Shown here one piece after another: positions 1 through 8,919 of a stretch of 44,168 nt of DNA; positions within the stretch are counted from its first letter, which is position 1, and the number at the start of each line of letters is the position of its first letter. A program made the position numbers and the translations under genes. The notes beneath the pieces were generated by a model that searched no databases, was not told the origin of the DNA, and saw only the letters and a program-made list of their open reading frames with translations. Source of the stretch: Pelomonas sp036404855 (GTDB lineage Bacteria > Pseudomonadota > Gammaproteobacteria > Burkholderiales > Burkholderiaceae_C); assembly GCF_036404855.1 (NCBI RefSeq), contig NZ_DASWYS010000051.1:1-44168 (forward strand), written 5' to 3'.

Positions 1-60
1 TGTCGCCCTCCCACCCGAAACGCACGCCCAGGGCCTGACCTTTTGCAGGCTCCCCATGAC

Positions 61-681
61 ATGGAATATCCCGGCAATCTCTTCGTCGTCGCCGCGCCCA
101 GCGGCGCGGGCAAATCGAGCCTCGTCAAGGCCCTGCTGGAACTGGACGCCAAGCTGGCCGTCTCGATCTCCCACACCTCGCGCGCGCCGCGCGGCCAGGA
201 GCAGCATGGCCGCGAGTACTGGTTCATCTCGCCAGACGAGTTCCGAGCCATGGCCGGGCGCAGCGAGTTCTTCGAGTGGGCCGAGGTGCACGGCAACCTC
301 TATGGCACCTCACGCGCCGGCATCGAGGAGCGTTTGCAGCGGGGCGAGGACGTCGTGCTGGAGATCGACTACCAAGGCGCGCTGCAGATCAAGCAGCTCT
401 TCCCCTATGCCGTGCTGATCTTCATCCTGCCGCCCAGTTGGGACGAGTTGCGCCTGCGCCTGAACCGGCGCGGCGACACCGAGCCCGAGGTCATCGCCAA
501 GCGCATGAACAACGCGCGCATCGAGGTAGCCCAGGCCCGGCACTTCGATTTCGTGGTCGTGAATGCGGTGTTCGACACGGCCGTCTTCGACCTGAAAACC
601 ATCGTCCACGCGCAACGGCTAAAATACGCGGCTCAGCGCCGAAACCGCTCGGCCGTCTTTCAGGCGCTCGATCTGCCCTGA
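61..681 (+). CDS. gmk: Guanylate kinase
   Basis: Phosphorylates GMP to GDP with ATP in the cytoplasm, feeding GTP and (p)ppGpp pools. The protein is 206 residues, normal for the family. The P-loop APSGAGKSS lies at residues 12-20, followed by the GMP-binding region (SHTSRAPRGQE, then the REYWFIS stretch) and the lid-region arginines near the LNRRGDTE segment. I chose the ATG at 61 because the family usually starts with (M)xYPGNLF; a TTG at 43 in the same frame would add six residues and cannot be excluded. It is followed after 23 bases by rpoZ and then spoT, the usual beta-proteobacterial order, which links guanine nucleotide supply with the stringent response. Confidence 0.96.
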   Translation: MEYPGNLFVVAAPSGAGKSSLVKALLELDAKLAVSISHTSRAPRGQEQHGREYWFISPDEFRAMAGRSEFFEWAEVHGNLYGTSRAGIEERLQRGEDVVLEIDYQGALQIKQLFPYAVLIFILPPSWDELRLRLNRRGDTEPEVIAKRMNNARIEVAQARHFDFVVVNAVFDTAVFDLKTIVHAQRLKYAAQRRNRSAVFQALDLP

Positions 682-704
682 TCGCGCACATCACAAGGAA
701 CACC

Positions 705-908
705 ATGGCCCGCATCACCGTCGAAGACTGCCTGACCAAGATCCCGAACCGCTTCCAGCTCGTGCTGGCTGCGACCTACCGCGCCCGCATGCTGAGCCAG
801 GGTCACAGCCCGCGCATCGAGAGCAAGAACAAGCCCGGCGTGACCGCACTGCGCGAGATCGCTGCTGGCGAAGTCGGCGTCGAGATGCTGCGCAAGGTCC
901 CGGTCTAA
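705..908 (+). CDS. rpoZ: DNA-directed RNA polymerase omega subunit
   Basis: Small cytoplasmic subunit (67 residues) that helps assembly of the beta-prime subunit and takes part in ppGpp binding. It begins MARITVEDCLTKIPNRFQLV, the conserved omega N-terminus, and contains the conserved ATYRARML helix region. An AGGAA ribosome-binding site lies five bases before the ATG. It sits directly downstream of gmk and is probably co-transcribed with it; a strong hairpin follows, so part of the transcript probably ends before spoT. Confidence 0.97.
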   Translation: MARITVEDCLTKIPNRFQLVLAATYRARMLSQGHSPRIESKNKPGVTALREIAAGEVGVEMLRKVPV

Positions 909-929
909 GCGACCAGACCTTCCCTGCTG

Positions 930-958
930 ACGGGCGCCACGCGGCGCCCGTTTGCATT
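930..958 (+). terminator. Intrinsic terminator after rpoZ
   Basis: A perfect 9-bp GC-rich stem (ACGGGCGCC with GGCGCCCGT) closes a 4-base loop and is followed by the T-rich stretch TTGCATTT. It lies 21 bases after the rpoZ stop codon and before spoT, so it probably ends or attenuates the gmk-rpoZ transcript. Confidence 0.75.
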
Positions 959-1081
959 TCGGGCCTCAACCCCGAGCCTCGGGCCGGCCCTGTGACATGC
1001 GCGGCAGCCCGGCCCGCAGACCAGCCAAGGTACTTCTTGAGCGAGGAGCGCCGACGACGGCATCGGATAAATTCGGGCCAT

Positions 1082-3340
1082 ATGGCCCAACGCTCTCTCA
1101 CTGCCTGGTTCACGCTGCCCGGTCTGCGCCCGGCGGCTCCGCCGACGCCGGCGGAGGCAGCCTCCTTCGACGCGCTCGCCCCCAAGCTCGGCTATCTCAG
1201 CAAGGCCGAGGTCAAGCGCGTGCGCGAGGCCTACAAGTTCGCGGACGAAGCCCACCTGGGCCAGAAGCGCGCCACTGGCGAGCCCTACATCACCCACCCC
1301 ATCGCCGTCGCCGGCATCTGCGCCGAATGGCGGCTGGATGCCCAGGCCCTGATGGCGGCGCTGATGCACGACGTCGTGGAGGACTGCGGTGTCTCCAAGA
1401 CCGAGCTGATCGAGAAGTTCGACGCGACGACGGCCGACCTCGTGGACGGTCTGACCAAGCTGGACAAGCTGCAGTTCTCCACCAAGGAGGAATCGCAGGC
1501 AGAGTCCTTTCGCAAGATGCTGCTGGCGATGGCGCGCGACCTGCGCGTCATCCTCATCAAGCTCGCCGACCGCCTGCACAACATGCGCACCATGGGCGCC
1601 ATGGCACCGCACAAGGCCCGCCGCATCGCTCGCGAGACCTTCGACATCTACGCCCCGATAGCGCACCGCCTGGGCCTGAACCAGACCTTCCGGGAGCTGC
1701 AGGACCTGTCCTTCCAGTACTTTCACCCCTGGCGTTACTCGGCCCTCAGCAAGGCGGTCGCCAAGGCCCGCGGCAACCGGCGCGACCTGGTGTCGCGCAT
1801 CGAGGGTGAGATCCGTGCGGCCTTCGCCAAGGCCAGCCTGCGCGTCGAGGTGCAAGGGCGCGAGAAGACCGTCTATTCCATCTACAAGAAGATGCGTGAG
1901 AAGGGGGGGCTGTCCTTCGCCCAGGTCAGCGACATCTTCGGCTTTCGCATCCTGACGGAGGAGCCGCTGCAGTGCTACACCGCACTGGGCGTGCTGCACC
2001 AGCTCTACAAGCCGCAGGCAGGCCGCTTCAAGGACTACATCGCCACGCCCAAGGACAACGGCTACCAGTCCCTGCACACCACGCTGATGGGGCCGCTGGC
2101 CACGCCGCTGGAATTCCAGCTACGCACCGAAGGCATGCACCAGATCGCCGAGCAGGGCGTGGCCGCGCACTGGATCTACAAGAGTCGCGGCAAGCAGGCC
2201 TCGTCGCTGATTGCCCAGCAGGCCAACGCACGCTGGCTGCAGAGCCTCATCGACATCCAGGACGAGACACGGGACGCCAACGAGTTCCTGGAGCACGTCC
2301 GGATCGACCTGTTCCCGGACTCGATCTACGTCTTCACGCCCAAGTCCAAGATCATGGCCCTGCCCAAGGGTGCGACCCCGGTGGATTTCGCCTATGCCAT
2401 CCACTCCGACGTCGGCGACCACTGCGTCGCCGCGCAGGTCAACGGCGAGGCCGTTCCGCTGCGCGCTGAGCTGAAGAGCGGCGACATCGTCGAGGTCATC
2501 ACCGCCCCCGGCGCCAGCCCCAACCCGGCCTGGCTGAGCTTCGTCCGCACGGGCCGCGCCCGCTCCAAGATCCGCCACTACCTCAAGGACCTGGAGCAGG
2601 AGGAGTCGCGCGAACTGGGCGAGAAGATGCTGGCCCAGGCCATGCGCGGCGAGGGCCTTGCCCTGCCCAGCCTGGAGCTGGACGATCCGGCCGCGCCGAT
2701 CTGGCACGAGCTGGCCACCTGGGCCGGCAGCGCCAACACCGAGCAGCTGCTCATCGACATCGGTGCCGGCCGCAAGATCGCCGCCATCATCGCCAAAAAG
2801 CTGGCCAGGCTGATGGCCGAGCAAGGCCAGAGACCCGACGCGCTGGCGCTGACGCTGGGCCGCTTCGCGGCGGCCCCCGTCGAGCAGCGCGGCATCACTA
2901 TCGACGGCAGCGAAGGCGCCTCGATTCAATTGGCCAGTTGCTGCCGCCCCATCCCCGGCGACGAGGTGCGCGGCTACCTGGGCCGCGGAGAGGGCCTGGT
3001 CGTGCACACCTGCGAATGCGCGGTGGGCCGGCGTCTGTTCCAACGCGATCCCGAGCACTGGATCCCCGTCGAATGGGCCGAGGAACTGGCGCGCAGTTTC
3101 GAGGCCGGCATCGCACTGCTCATGAGCAACGGCAAGGGCGTGCTCGCCCAGGTCGCGCAGGCGGTGGCCCAGGCCGAAGCCGACATCACCCACATCTCGA
3201 TGAGTGACGAGGCGCAACTGCGCGAGACGGCCGAGATGACACTGCTCATCGCCGTGCGCGATCGCCTGCATCTCGCCGAGGTGCTGCGGGTGCTGCGTCG
3301 CACCGCGCCGGTGCAACGCGTCTGGCGCGTCAAACCCTAG
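1082..3340 (+). CDS. spoT: Bifunctional (p)ppGpp synthetase/hydrolase SpoT (RSH family)
   Basis: Makes and degrades the alarmone (p)ppGpp. The 752-residue protein has the full long-RSH layout: an N-terminal HD hydrolase domain with an intact HDVVED motif at residues 96-101, a synthetase domain with GREKTVYSIYKKM and NGYQSLHT, a TGS domain (SIYVFTPKSKIMALPKGATP), a Cys-rich region (ASCCRPIPGD) and a C-terminal ACT domain. RFKD at 315-318 is the RXKD form typical of bifunctional Rel/SpoT enzymes rather than the EXDD form of RelA, so both activities are expected. The ATG at 1082 gives a normal length; a GTG at 992 in the same frame would add 30 unconserved residues. No strong Shine-Dalgarno sequence is visible. 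A run of seven G (1903-1909) lies in the synthetase region. Confidence 0.95.
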   Translation: MAQRSLTAWFTLPGLRPAAPPTPAEAASFDALAPKLGYLSKAEVKRVREAYKFADEAHLGQKRATGEPYITHPIAVAGICAEWRLDAQALMAALMHDVVEDCGVSKTELIEKFDATTADLVDGLTKLDKLQFSTKEESQAESFRKMLLAMARDLRVILIKLADRLHNMRTMGAMAPHKARRIARETFDIYAPIAHRLGLNQTFRELQDLSFQYFHPWRYSALSKAVAKARGNRRDLVSRIEGEIRAAFAKASLRVEVQGREKTVYSIYKKMREKGGLSFAQVSDIFGFRILTEEPLQCYTALGVLHQLYKPQAGRFKDYIATPKDNGYQSLHTTLMGPLATPLEFQLRTEGMHQIAEQGVAAHWIYKSRGKQASSLIAQQANARWLQSLIDIQDETRDANEFLEHVRIDLFPDSIYVFTPKSKIMALPKGATPVDFAYAIHSDVGDHCVAAQVNGEAVPLRAELKSGDIVEVITAPGASPNPAWLSFVRTGRARSKIRHYLKDLEQEESRELGEKMLAQAMRGEGLALPSLELDDPAAPIWHELATWAGSANTEQLLIDIGAGRKIAAIIAKKLARLMAEQGQRPDALALTLGRFAAAPVEQRGITIDGSEGASIQLASCCRPIPGDEVRGYLGRGEGLVVHTCECAVGRRLFQRDPEHWIPVEWAEELARSFEAGIALLMSNGKGVLAQVAQAVAQAEADITHISMSDEAQLRETAEMTLLIAVRDRLHLAEVLRVLRRTAPVQRVWRVKP

Positions 3341-3370
3341 CGCCTTCGTCAGCGGACAGTCGCTCGGCCG

Positions 3371-3389
3371 ATCACGGCCGTGATTGTTT
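3371..3389 (+). terminator. Possible weak terminator after spoT
   Basis: A perfect 14-base palindrome (ATCACGGCCGTGAT, 3371-3384) is followed by TGTTT. It could fold into a 5-bp stem with a GGCC loop, which is short for an intrinsic terminator. It lies 30 bases after the spoT stop; a protein-binding palindrome is the alternative reading. Confidence 0.35.
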
Positions 3390-3509
3390 CTGCGCGCATC
3401 CGCGGGTTAACCAGTGTTTCTGGGCCCGATATTTCTTTTCGGGATAGCAAACAGGCCAAAACGAATTTCTCCCGGTTACGGCGGCTGCTTAAGGTCGCGC
3501 CGCGGCTCG

Positions 3510-3535
3510 GGAAGGGGCTCCCAACCACCCCTTCC
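3510..3535 (+). promoter_or_regulatory. Hairpin in the leader of the TonB-dependent receptor gene
   Basis: GGAAGGGG (3510-3517) pairs perfectly with CCCCTTCC (3528-3535) across a 10-base loop, about 60 bases before the receptor start. There is no T-run, so a terminator is unlikely. It may be a leader structure or an RNA/protein binding site. The rest of the 254-base gap holds no gene that I can see. Confidence 0.3.
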
Positions 3536-3594
3536 AGGCCATTGGCGACCGACCCACAACAAGCCCGGAATTCCACCGGAGCGCGGAGAGACAC

Positions 3595-6500
3595 GTGAAC
3601 AAGTTCAGCAAGCCGGCGGTGGCAACCGCCGTTTCCATGGCCCTGGCCCTGTGGGCCCAGCAGGCCGCGATGGCCCAGGACGGCCCCCCCGCCGCGACGC
3701 CCGAAGCGGCCAAGGCCGAGGGCCCCCAACCCGACGAGGCCAAGGCGGCCGCACGCAAGCCGGCCGCCCCTGTGCAGGAACTCGAGACCGTGCTGGTCAT
3801 CGGCACGCGCAAATCCCAGCAATCCGCCATCGACCGCAAGAAGCGCGCTGCAACCACCCAGGATTCCATCGTCGCCGAGGACGTCGGCGCCTTCCCCGAC
3901 CGCAACATCGGCGAAGCCATCTCCCGTGTTGCCGGCGTAGCACTGGACCGAGGCGACTTCGGCGAGGGCGTGAACGTCTCCATCCGCGGCAACGGCCCGG
4001 AACTGACCCGCGTCGAGATGGACGGCATGGCCGTGCGATCCGGCGCCGGCACCGACCTGCTGGGCGGCGGCGATGGCCGCGGCACGGAATTCCGCGAGTT
4101 GTCCTCCGACCTCATCAAGAGCGTCGACATCGTCAAGGGCTCCACAGCGGCCATGGTGGAGGGTTCGCTGGGCGGCGGCGTCATCATCACCACTCGCACC
4201 GGCCTGGACTTCGACAAGCCCTACTACTCGTTCAAGACGGAGCTCACCCGGAGCGATCTGAACAAGAAGACGACGCCCAACTTCAATCTCGTGGTGGCCG
4301 ACAAGTTCCTGGACAAGCGCCTGGGCGTCATCGCCAACCTGAACCGGTCGTACTACAAGAACGAGCAGCACGGCATCGCGCAGGGCGGCAGCAACAGCTG
4401 GGAGGGCCTGTCGCGCTCGGCGGACTTCGACAACTCGCCCGAAAAGACCTTCACCTTCAACCCGTCGACGCTGTTCGGTGACACCATCAACACGCCGATC
4501 AACTCCGTCGCGCTGACCGGCGGCGGCGTCTTCAACTCAGCCACGCCAGTGGAGCTGCTGACCAAGTCGGCCTCCGCCCAGTCCAAGGCGGACTGCTTCA
4601 CCCTGTTCCCGAATCTGACCCAGGCGCAGACCGACGCCATCAGCGGGACGACCAACCGCACGAATGCCTACACGGCACGCCAGAACGAGCAACTGACCTG
4701 CCTAAACCAGTGGAACGACTACTCTCCCTCGAAGACGGTCGGCTTCCGCTACACCGTCAAGAGCCAGGACGACAAACGCCGCGGCGGTGACATCCGCCTG
4801 GACTTCAAGGTCAACGACAAGCTCACTGTCTTCGGCAAGTTCGCGCGCAGCGAACGACATGTCGACGACACCGTCGGCTTCCTGGGGGTGGGCAGCACGC
4901 CGACCTTCAACGCAGCGGGCAGCTTCACCGACAACACCGCAGCCAATCAGCGCTCGCTGGCTAATGGCGTCAGCGGCTCCTTGCTGCCCAGCTACTCCTG
5001 GCGCGCCAGCAATGCACCGCTGGTCTACGGCACGACGACCAACATCCTGCCCGGCTACACGGTCGACGCCAAGCACCACCTGACAAGCTACACGACGGAC
5101 GGCGGCATCCTCACGACCGACACCATCTTCAGCTCCATCGACACGACCAACAAGACGCTGACCGCGGGAGGCGAATACCGGGATGGCCGCTTCAGCGCCA
5201 ACTTCATGGCCGGCTCGACCAAGTCGACGGCGCTGCGCTATGACCGCCGCGCGTCCTACAGCTACAACTACGGCAAGGCCACCTACTCGCTGCAGGACAA
5301 CGGTCTGTGGGCGTTCACGCTGCCCGACGGCACGAACAACATCAACCAGTTCAACTATGCCGCCTACTCGACGCTGAACCCCGCGGTTCTGCAGGCCGCG
5401 ACCTCTGCGTCCGCAACCCAGTTGGTGGGAACGCCGGCCTACTCGGCCGCCCAGCGTGCGCAATACACCAACAACTTGCTGCTGCAGGTCATCCGCTCGT
5501 TCGACAGCGAAAGCTCCGAACGCACCGCCAAGGCCGACTTCGCCTACAACCTCGTGGACAAGGTGCCCTTCCTGACCTCGCTGAAGGCAGGCTTCAACTT
5601 CCGCGACACCGGCGGCAAGACCTGGTCGGGCGCGGGGGGCACGCTGCAGGAGCCCGTCGGCACCTTTGGTGCGGCGGGCTTCAAGTACGGCGTCTACATG
5701 CCGCAGGTCAACACGCGCTGGAACGTCATCGGCTGCGAGAACACGGCCGGTTCTGTAGCCCCTGGCGGCCAGCCCTGCGCCTACGGCTACGTGCCCAACG
5801 GCAACGTGCTCAACGCCGGCATTGGCGGCACACCGGCCGGCACCACGACACTGACCCAGTCGCAGTACCAGCAACTGATCCAATCGACATTGACGCTGAA
5901 TCCGGCGGCCCAGTTCTACGGCGGCTCCAAGGACCGCCCGGCCACGCTGCTCAACGGCTGGAACCAGATCGACATCGACAAGCTGTTCCAGCTGGCCGGC
6001 ATCCCGGTGCGCTTGGACTGCTTCCGCCATTGCACGGCCACGGACGGCAAGGTCTACGACATGCCCTACTCCAGCTTCCGTGAGAAGTCCACGGCGGCGT
6101 ACCTGATGGAGGAGTTCGAGATCCCGCTGTGGCGCGGCATGGAACTGGCCGGCAACGTAGGCGCTCGCGTCGTCAGGACCGAAGTGGAGGCGAGCGGCTT
6201 CATGGCCTTCCGCTCGATTCGAAAGAACCCGGACTGGCACCCCATCGACAATCCCAACGCCGTCTCAAGCTACGTGGTCAGCCAGAACACGGCGATCAAG
6301 GACAGCGCCACGGACGTGATGCCCTCGCTGAACCTGGCCCTCTGGCCGATCGAGGACAAGCTCGCGCTGCGCTACGCCATCGGCCGCACCGTCGCACGGC
6401 CTCCCATCTCCCGGCTGTTGCCCAGCGGCACCTGCACGATCAGCCAGGTCGTCGAGGAAACCGAGCCTGACGACCAGGGCAACTCGCCCAACCAGACCTG

Positions 6501-7329
6501 TTCGGGCACGATGGGCAACCCGGCGCTGAAGCCGCAGACCAACACCAACCAGAACCTGTCGCTGGAGTGGTATGCCAATCGCGACACCAGCATGTCGGTC
6601 AACGTCTTCCGCCAGCGCGGCCTGATCGGCGCACCCACCATCGGCGTGGTGCGCAACAACCAGCAGGTGTTCAAGAACAGCAACACGGTCGACCCGCAGA
6701 CCGGGACGGCGCTGAAGGACTACGAGTTCTCGTACACCCAATGGGACAACGCCCCCCCGTCGACCCGCCGCGGCATCGAGTTTGGTGTGAAGACGGCGCT
6801 GACGTTTCTGCCGTCCGTCCTGCGCTACACGGGCATCGACGCCAACTACAGCCGCCTGCGATCCAGCCAGGGCATGCCGACGCTGGATCTGATCAGCGGC
6901 GACGTGCTGCCGGTGGTCAACGAGCCAAAGTACTCCTGGAACGCCTCGCTCTGGTATGACGACGGTGCCTTCCAGGCCCGCGTTGCGATGCAGGTCGTGG
7001 CCCCGCGCTACTACGTGTTCTCGCCGAACACAACCAGCAACCTGGGCGTGAACAACTATCCCTCGGTGGGCACCACCAGCTGGCGCACGGCCTACAACCC
7101 GGGCTACCCGCAATTCGGCAACAAGACCGCCTACGTCGACGCCAAGATGTCCTACCGCTTCAAGAACGGCTTGGAGATCTTCGCCGACGTGCGCAACCTG
7201 ACGGGCGAACGCACGCAGAACTCGACAGGCGGCTATGAGGACTACGCCAACGGCATTCCGAATATCTACTCGGATGGCTACAACGGTCGCCGCTACACGA
7301 TCGGCATGACGATCCGCAGCCCGCGCTAA
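3595..7329 (+). CDS. TonB-dependent outer-membrane receptor
   Basis: Large outer-membrane beta-barrel transporter (1244 residues) expected to take up a scarce ligand using TonB-ExbB-ExbD energy. The GTG start is supported by GGAG six bases upstream. A signal peptide (about residues 1-27, ending AAMA), a Pro/Ala-rich linker and a TonB box (LETVLVIGTR, about 63-72) come first. A plug domain follows, with DSIVAEDVGAFPDRNIGEAI and VSIRGNGPELTRVEMDG. The rest has barrel features: alternating aromatic strands, a FADVRNLTGERT segment near the end and a final strand YTIGMTIRSPR. It ends in Arg, not the usual C-terminal aromatic residue. The length and the PDRNIGEAI plug signature resemble the large receptors of Caulobacter, Xanthomonas and sphingomonads that often accompany tryptophan-halogenase/SapC clusters, which is notable because such a cluster lies at 38.6-44.2 kb. 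The ligand cannot be read from sequence. The SEL1 gene follows after 24 bases. Confidence 0.92.
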   Translation: MNKFSKPAVATAVSMALALWAQQAAMAQDGPPAATPEAAKAEGPQPDEAKAAARKPAAPVQELETVLVIGTRKSQQSAIDRKKRAATTQDSIVAEDVGAFPDRNIGEAISRVAGVALDRGDFGEGVNVSIRGNGPELTRVEMDGMAVRSGAGTDLLGGGDGRGTEFRELSSDLIKSVDIVKGSTAAMVEGSLGGGVIITTRTGLDFDKPYYSFKTELTRSDLNKKTTPNFNLVVADKFLDKRLGVIANLNRSYYKNEQHGIAQGGSNSWEGLSRSADFDNSPEKTFTFNPSTLFGDTINTPINSVALTGGGVFNSATPVELLTKSASAQSKADCFTLFPNLTQAQTDAISGTTNRTNAYTARQNEQLTCLNQWNDYSPSKTVGFRYTVKSQDDKRRGGDIRLDFKVNDKLTVFGKFARSERHVDDTVGFLGVGSTPTFNAAGSFTDNTAANQRSLANGVSGSLLPSYSWRASNAPLVYGTTTNILPGYTVDAKHHLTSYTTDGGILTTDTIFSSIDTTNKTLTAGGEYRDGRFSANFMAGSTKSTALRYDRRASYSYNYGKATYSLQDNGLWAFTLPDGTNNINQFNYAAYSTLNPAVLQAATSASATQLVGTPAYSAAQRAQYTNNLLLQVIRSFDSESSERTAKADFAYNLVDKVPFLTSLKAGFNFRDTGGKTWSGAGGTLQEPVGTFGAAGFKYGVYMPQVNTRWNVIGCENTAGSVAPGGQPCAYGYVPNGNVLNAGIGGTPAGTTTLTQSQYQQLIQSTLTLNPAAQFYGGSKDRPATLLNGWNQIDIDKLFQLAGIPVRLDCFRHCTATDGKVYDMPYSSFREKSTAAYLMEEFEIPLWRGMELAGNVGARVVRTEVEASGFMAFRSIRKNPDWHPIDNPNAVSSYVVSQNTAIKDSATDVMPSLNLALWPIEDKLALRYAIGRTVARPPISRLLPSGTCTISQVVEETEPDDQGNSPNQTCSGTMGNPALKPQTNTNQNLSLEWYANRDTSMSVNVFRQRGLIGAPTIGVVRNNQQVFKNSNTVDPQTGTALKDYEFSYTQWDNAPPSTRRGIEFGVKTALTFLPSVLRYTGIDANYSRLRSSQGMPTLDLISGDVLPVVNEPKYSWNASLWYDDGAFQARVAMQVVAPRYYVFSPNTTSNLGVNNYPSVGTTSWRTAYNPGYPQFGNKTAYVDAKMSYRFKNGLEIFADVRNLTGERTQNSTGGYEDYANGIPNIYSDGYNGRRYTIGMTIRSPR

Positions 7330-7353
7330 GTCCGTACCGACAGGGAGAAACCC

Positions 7354-8886
7354 ATGACCGGCTGCATCCGTCCTTTCTTCAACCGAAACTGGGCGGCGCA
7401 AGCCGGTCTGGCGCTCATCTGGGCCTTGCCACCCGCACATGCCCAGCAGGCCGCCAGTGCGCCTGCCGGGACATCCAACACGCTGGAGGCCGTCAAGGTG
7501 ACGGGCCAGCGCAAGAACGGCGTCGACCCATCGGTGGTCACGGCCGCCAAGAGCAAGATCCTGTCGCGCAACTACGCCTCGTCCTGCGCCTTCATGAGCG
7601 GCTATTCCGCGGCCGAAGACGACGTCACGCTGGCCTACATGCGCGACTTCAACATGCTGGACAACCCGTCCAACGAGGCAGATCGCTTCAGCGACCTCAG
7701 CCCCGACGGGAACGCCAAGACCAACGACGTCGGCAGCGCCCTGGGCAACAGCACCGATACCGCTTCCGGCCTCGAGGCGCGGACTCCGGGCGTGGCGTGC
7801 TCGGGCGCTGACAGGCACTTCGCGGCCGGCCGCAATTGGATCGCCCGCAAGGACAAGTCGCTGGAGCAGGCCTTCGAGGCCTACGAGGCCGGCAACTACA
7901 CCGAGGCGCGCACGCGGTTTGAGGAAGGCTGGCGCAAGCTCGGCTACGAAGAGGCGGCCATGATGCTGGGCCGCATCCACCTGCTGGGCTTGGGCACGCC
8001 GGCCAGCACCCCCAAGGCCATCGAATGGCTGCGCGAGGTCATCGACGCGCGCTACGACCCGGTCAGGGACCGCCTGAAGTTCGACCCGCAAATACCCGAC
8101 AACATCAACACGCGCATCGAGGCGTCGCTGCTGCTGGCCCGCATCCACCTCACCGGCCAGGGCATCCAACGTGACCCCGTGCAGGCCTACAGATGGTGGA
8201 GCAAGGCGCTGGACTACGGGTTCGAGCCTGCCGGCACGCTGCTGGGCCAGGCTCACCTGAGCGGCATCGGCACCAAAGTCGACGTCAAGCCTGCGCTGGC
8301 CTACCTGGAGGCTGCCGGCGAAGCCGGCGACACGACGGCCCTCTACATGCTGGGCCAGCTCTATCGCCATCAATTGCCCAAGCAGCCGGCCGGCGTGCCC
8401 CTGGACCTCAACCGGGCCGGCGCCTACTTCGGTGCAGCCGCCAAGGCCGGTCATCTGCAAGCCACTTACGAGGCGGCCCGGATGATGGACCTGGGCGAAG
8501 GGACGGCCGCGCCGGCGCCCGAACGCGCCATCGTGCTCTACAAGGATGCCGCACTCAAGGGGCACCCCGACGCGCAGAACGCGCTGGCCACCTACTTCTA
8601 CCGCGGCGAGGCAGTCGCCCAGAACTTCAACACGGCCCGCCAGCTTTTCCAGGCTGCGGCCCAGCGTCGCCAGCCGGACGCCATGTTCAACCTCGCCGTC
8701 ATGCTGGCCCAGGGCCAGGGCGGAGCCAAGGACATGGCCGCCGCCTATGCCTGGTGCAGCCTCAGCAAGGGCCTGGGCCACGAGCAGGCCGCCGCCGCGC
8801 TGCCCGTGCTGGCCGCCCAGCTCACACCCGAGGAAAGAGCCCGCGCCGACGCGATGCTGAGGCCCACGCCGAAGAAGCCATCCTGA
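7354..8886 (+). CDS. Secreted SEL1/TPR-repeat protein with a TonB-box-like N-terminus
   Basis: Unnamed 510-residue protein, probably periplasmic. Residues 1-30 form a signal peptide ending PAHA. Residues 44-53 (LEAVKVTGQR) look like the TonB box of a TonB-dependent receptor, yet no plug or barrel follows. From about residue 160 onward there are repeated alpha-helical SEL1-like units: AMMLGRIHLLGLG, SLLLARIHLTGQG, GTLLGQAHLSGIG, ALYMLGQLYRHQL, ATYEAARMMDLGEG, AQNALATYFYRGE, AMFNLAVMLAQGQGG. The C-terminus is Lys/Pro-rich. GGGAG upstream of the ATG is a good ribosome-binding site. It lies 24 bases after the receptor gene and is surely co-transcribed, so a role as receptor partner or TonB-interacting adaptor is plausible but inferred. 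Confidence 0.85.
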   Translation: MTGCIRPFFNRNWAAQAGLALIWALPPAHAQQAASAPAGTSNTLEAVKVTGQRKNGVDPSVVTAAKSKILSRNYASSCAFMSGYSAAEDDVTLAYMRDFNMLDNPSNEADRFSDLSPDGNAKTNDVGSALGNSTDTASGLEARTPGVACSGADRHFAAGRNWIARKDKSLEQAFEAYEAGNYTEARTRFEEGWRKLGYEEAAMMLGRIHLLGLGTPASTPKAIEWLREVIDARYDPVRDRLKFDPQIPDNINTRIEASLLLARIHLTGQGIQRDPVQAYRWWSKALDYGFEPAGTLLGQAHLSGIGTKVDVKPALAYLEAAGEAGDTTALYMLGQLYRHQLPKQPAGVPLDLNRAGAYFGAAAKAGHLQATYEAARMMDLGEGTAAPAPERAIVLYKDAALKGHPDAQNALATYFYRGEAVAQNFNTARQLFQAAAQRRQPDAMFNLAVMLAQGQGGAKDMAAAYAWCSLSKGLGHEQAAAALPVLAAQLTPEERARADAMLRPTPKKPS

Positions 8887-8919
8887 GCCTCGACACCGAC
8901 GGCCCGGGCGGGTCGCCAG

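Noticed and set aside
1903..1909. Run of seven G within spoT as a phase-variation site
   Set aside because: Runs of seven G or C are expected by chance in DNA of this GC content; others occur at 3684-3690 and 6752-6758 in the receptor gene. An essential-type gene is an unlikely phase-variable target.
6265..8781. Open frame of more than 800 codons antisense to the receptor and SEL1 genes
   Set aside because: It runs across two genuine genes and their junction, has biased low-complexity composition and no recognisable motif.
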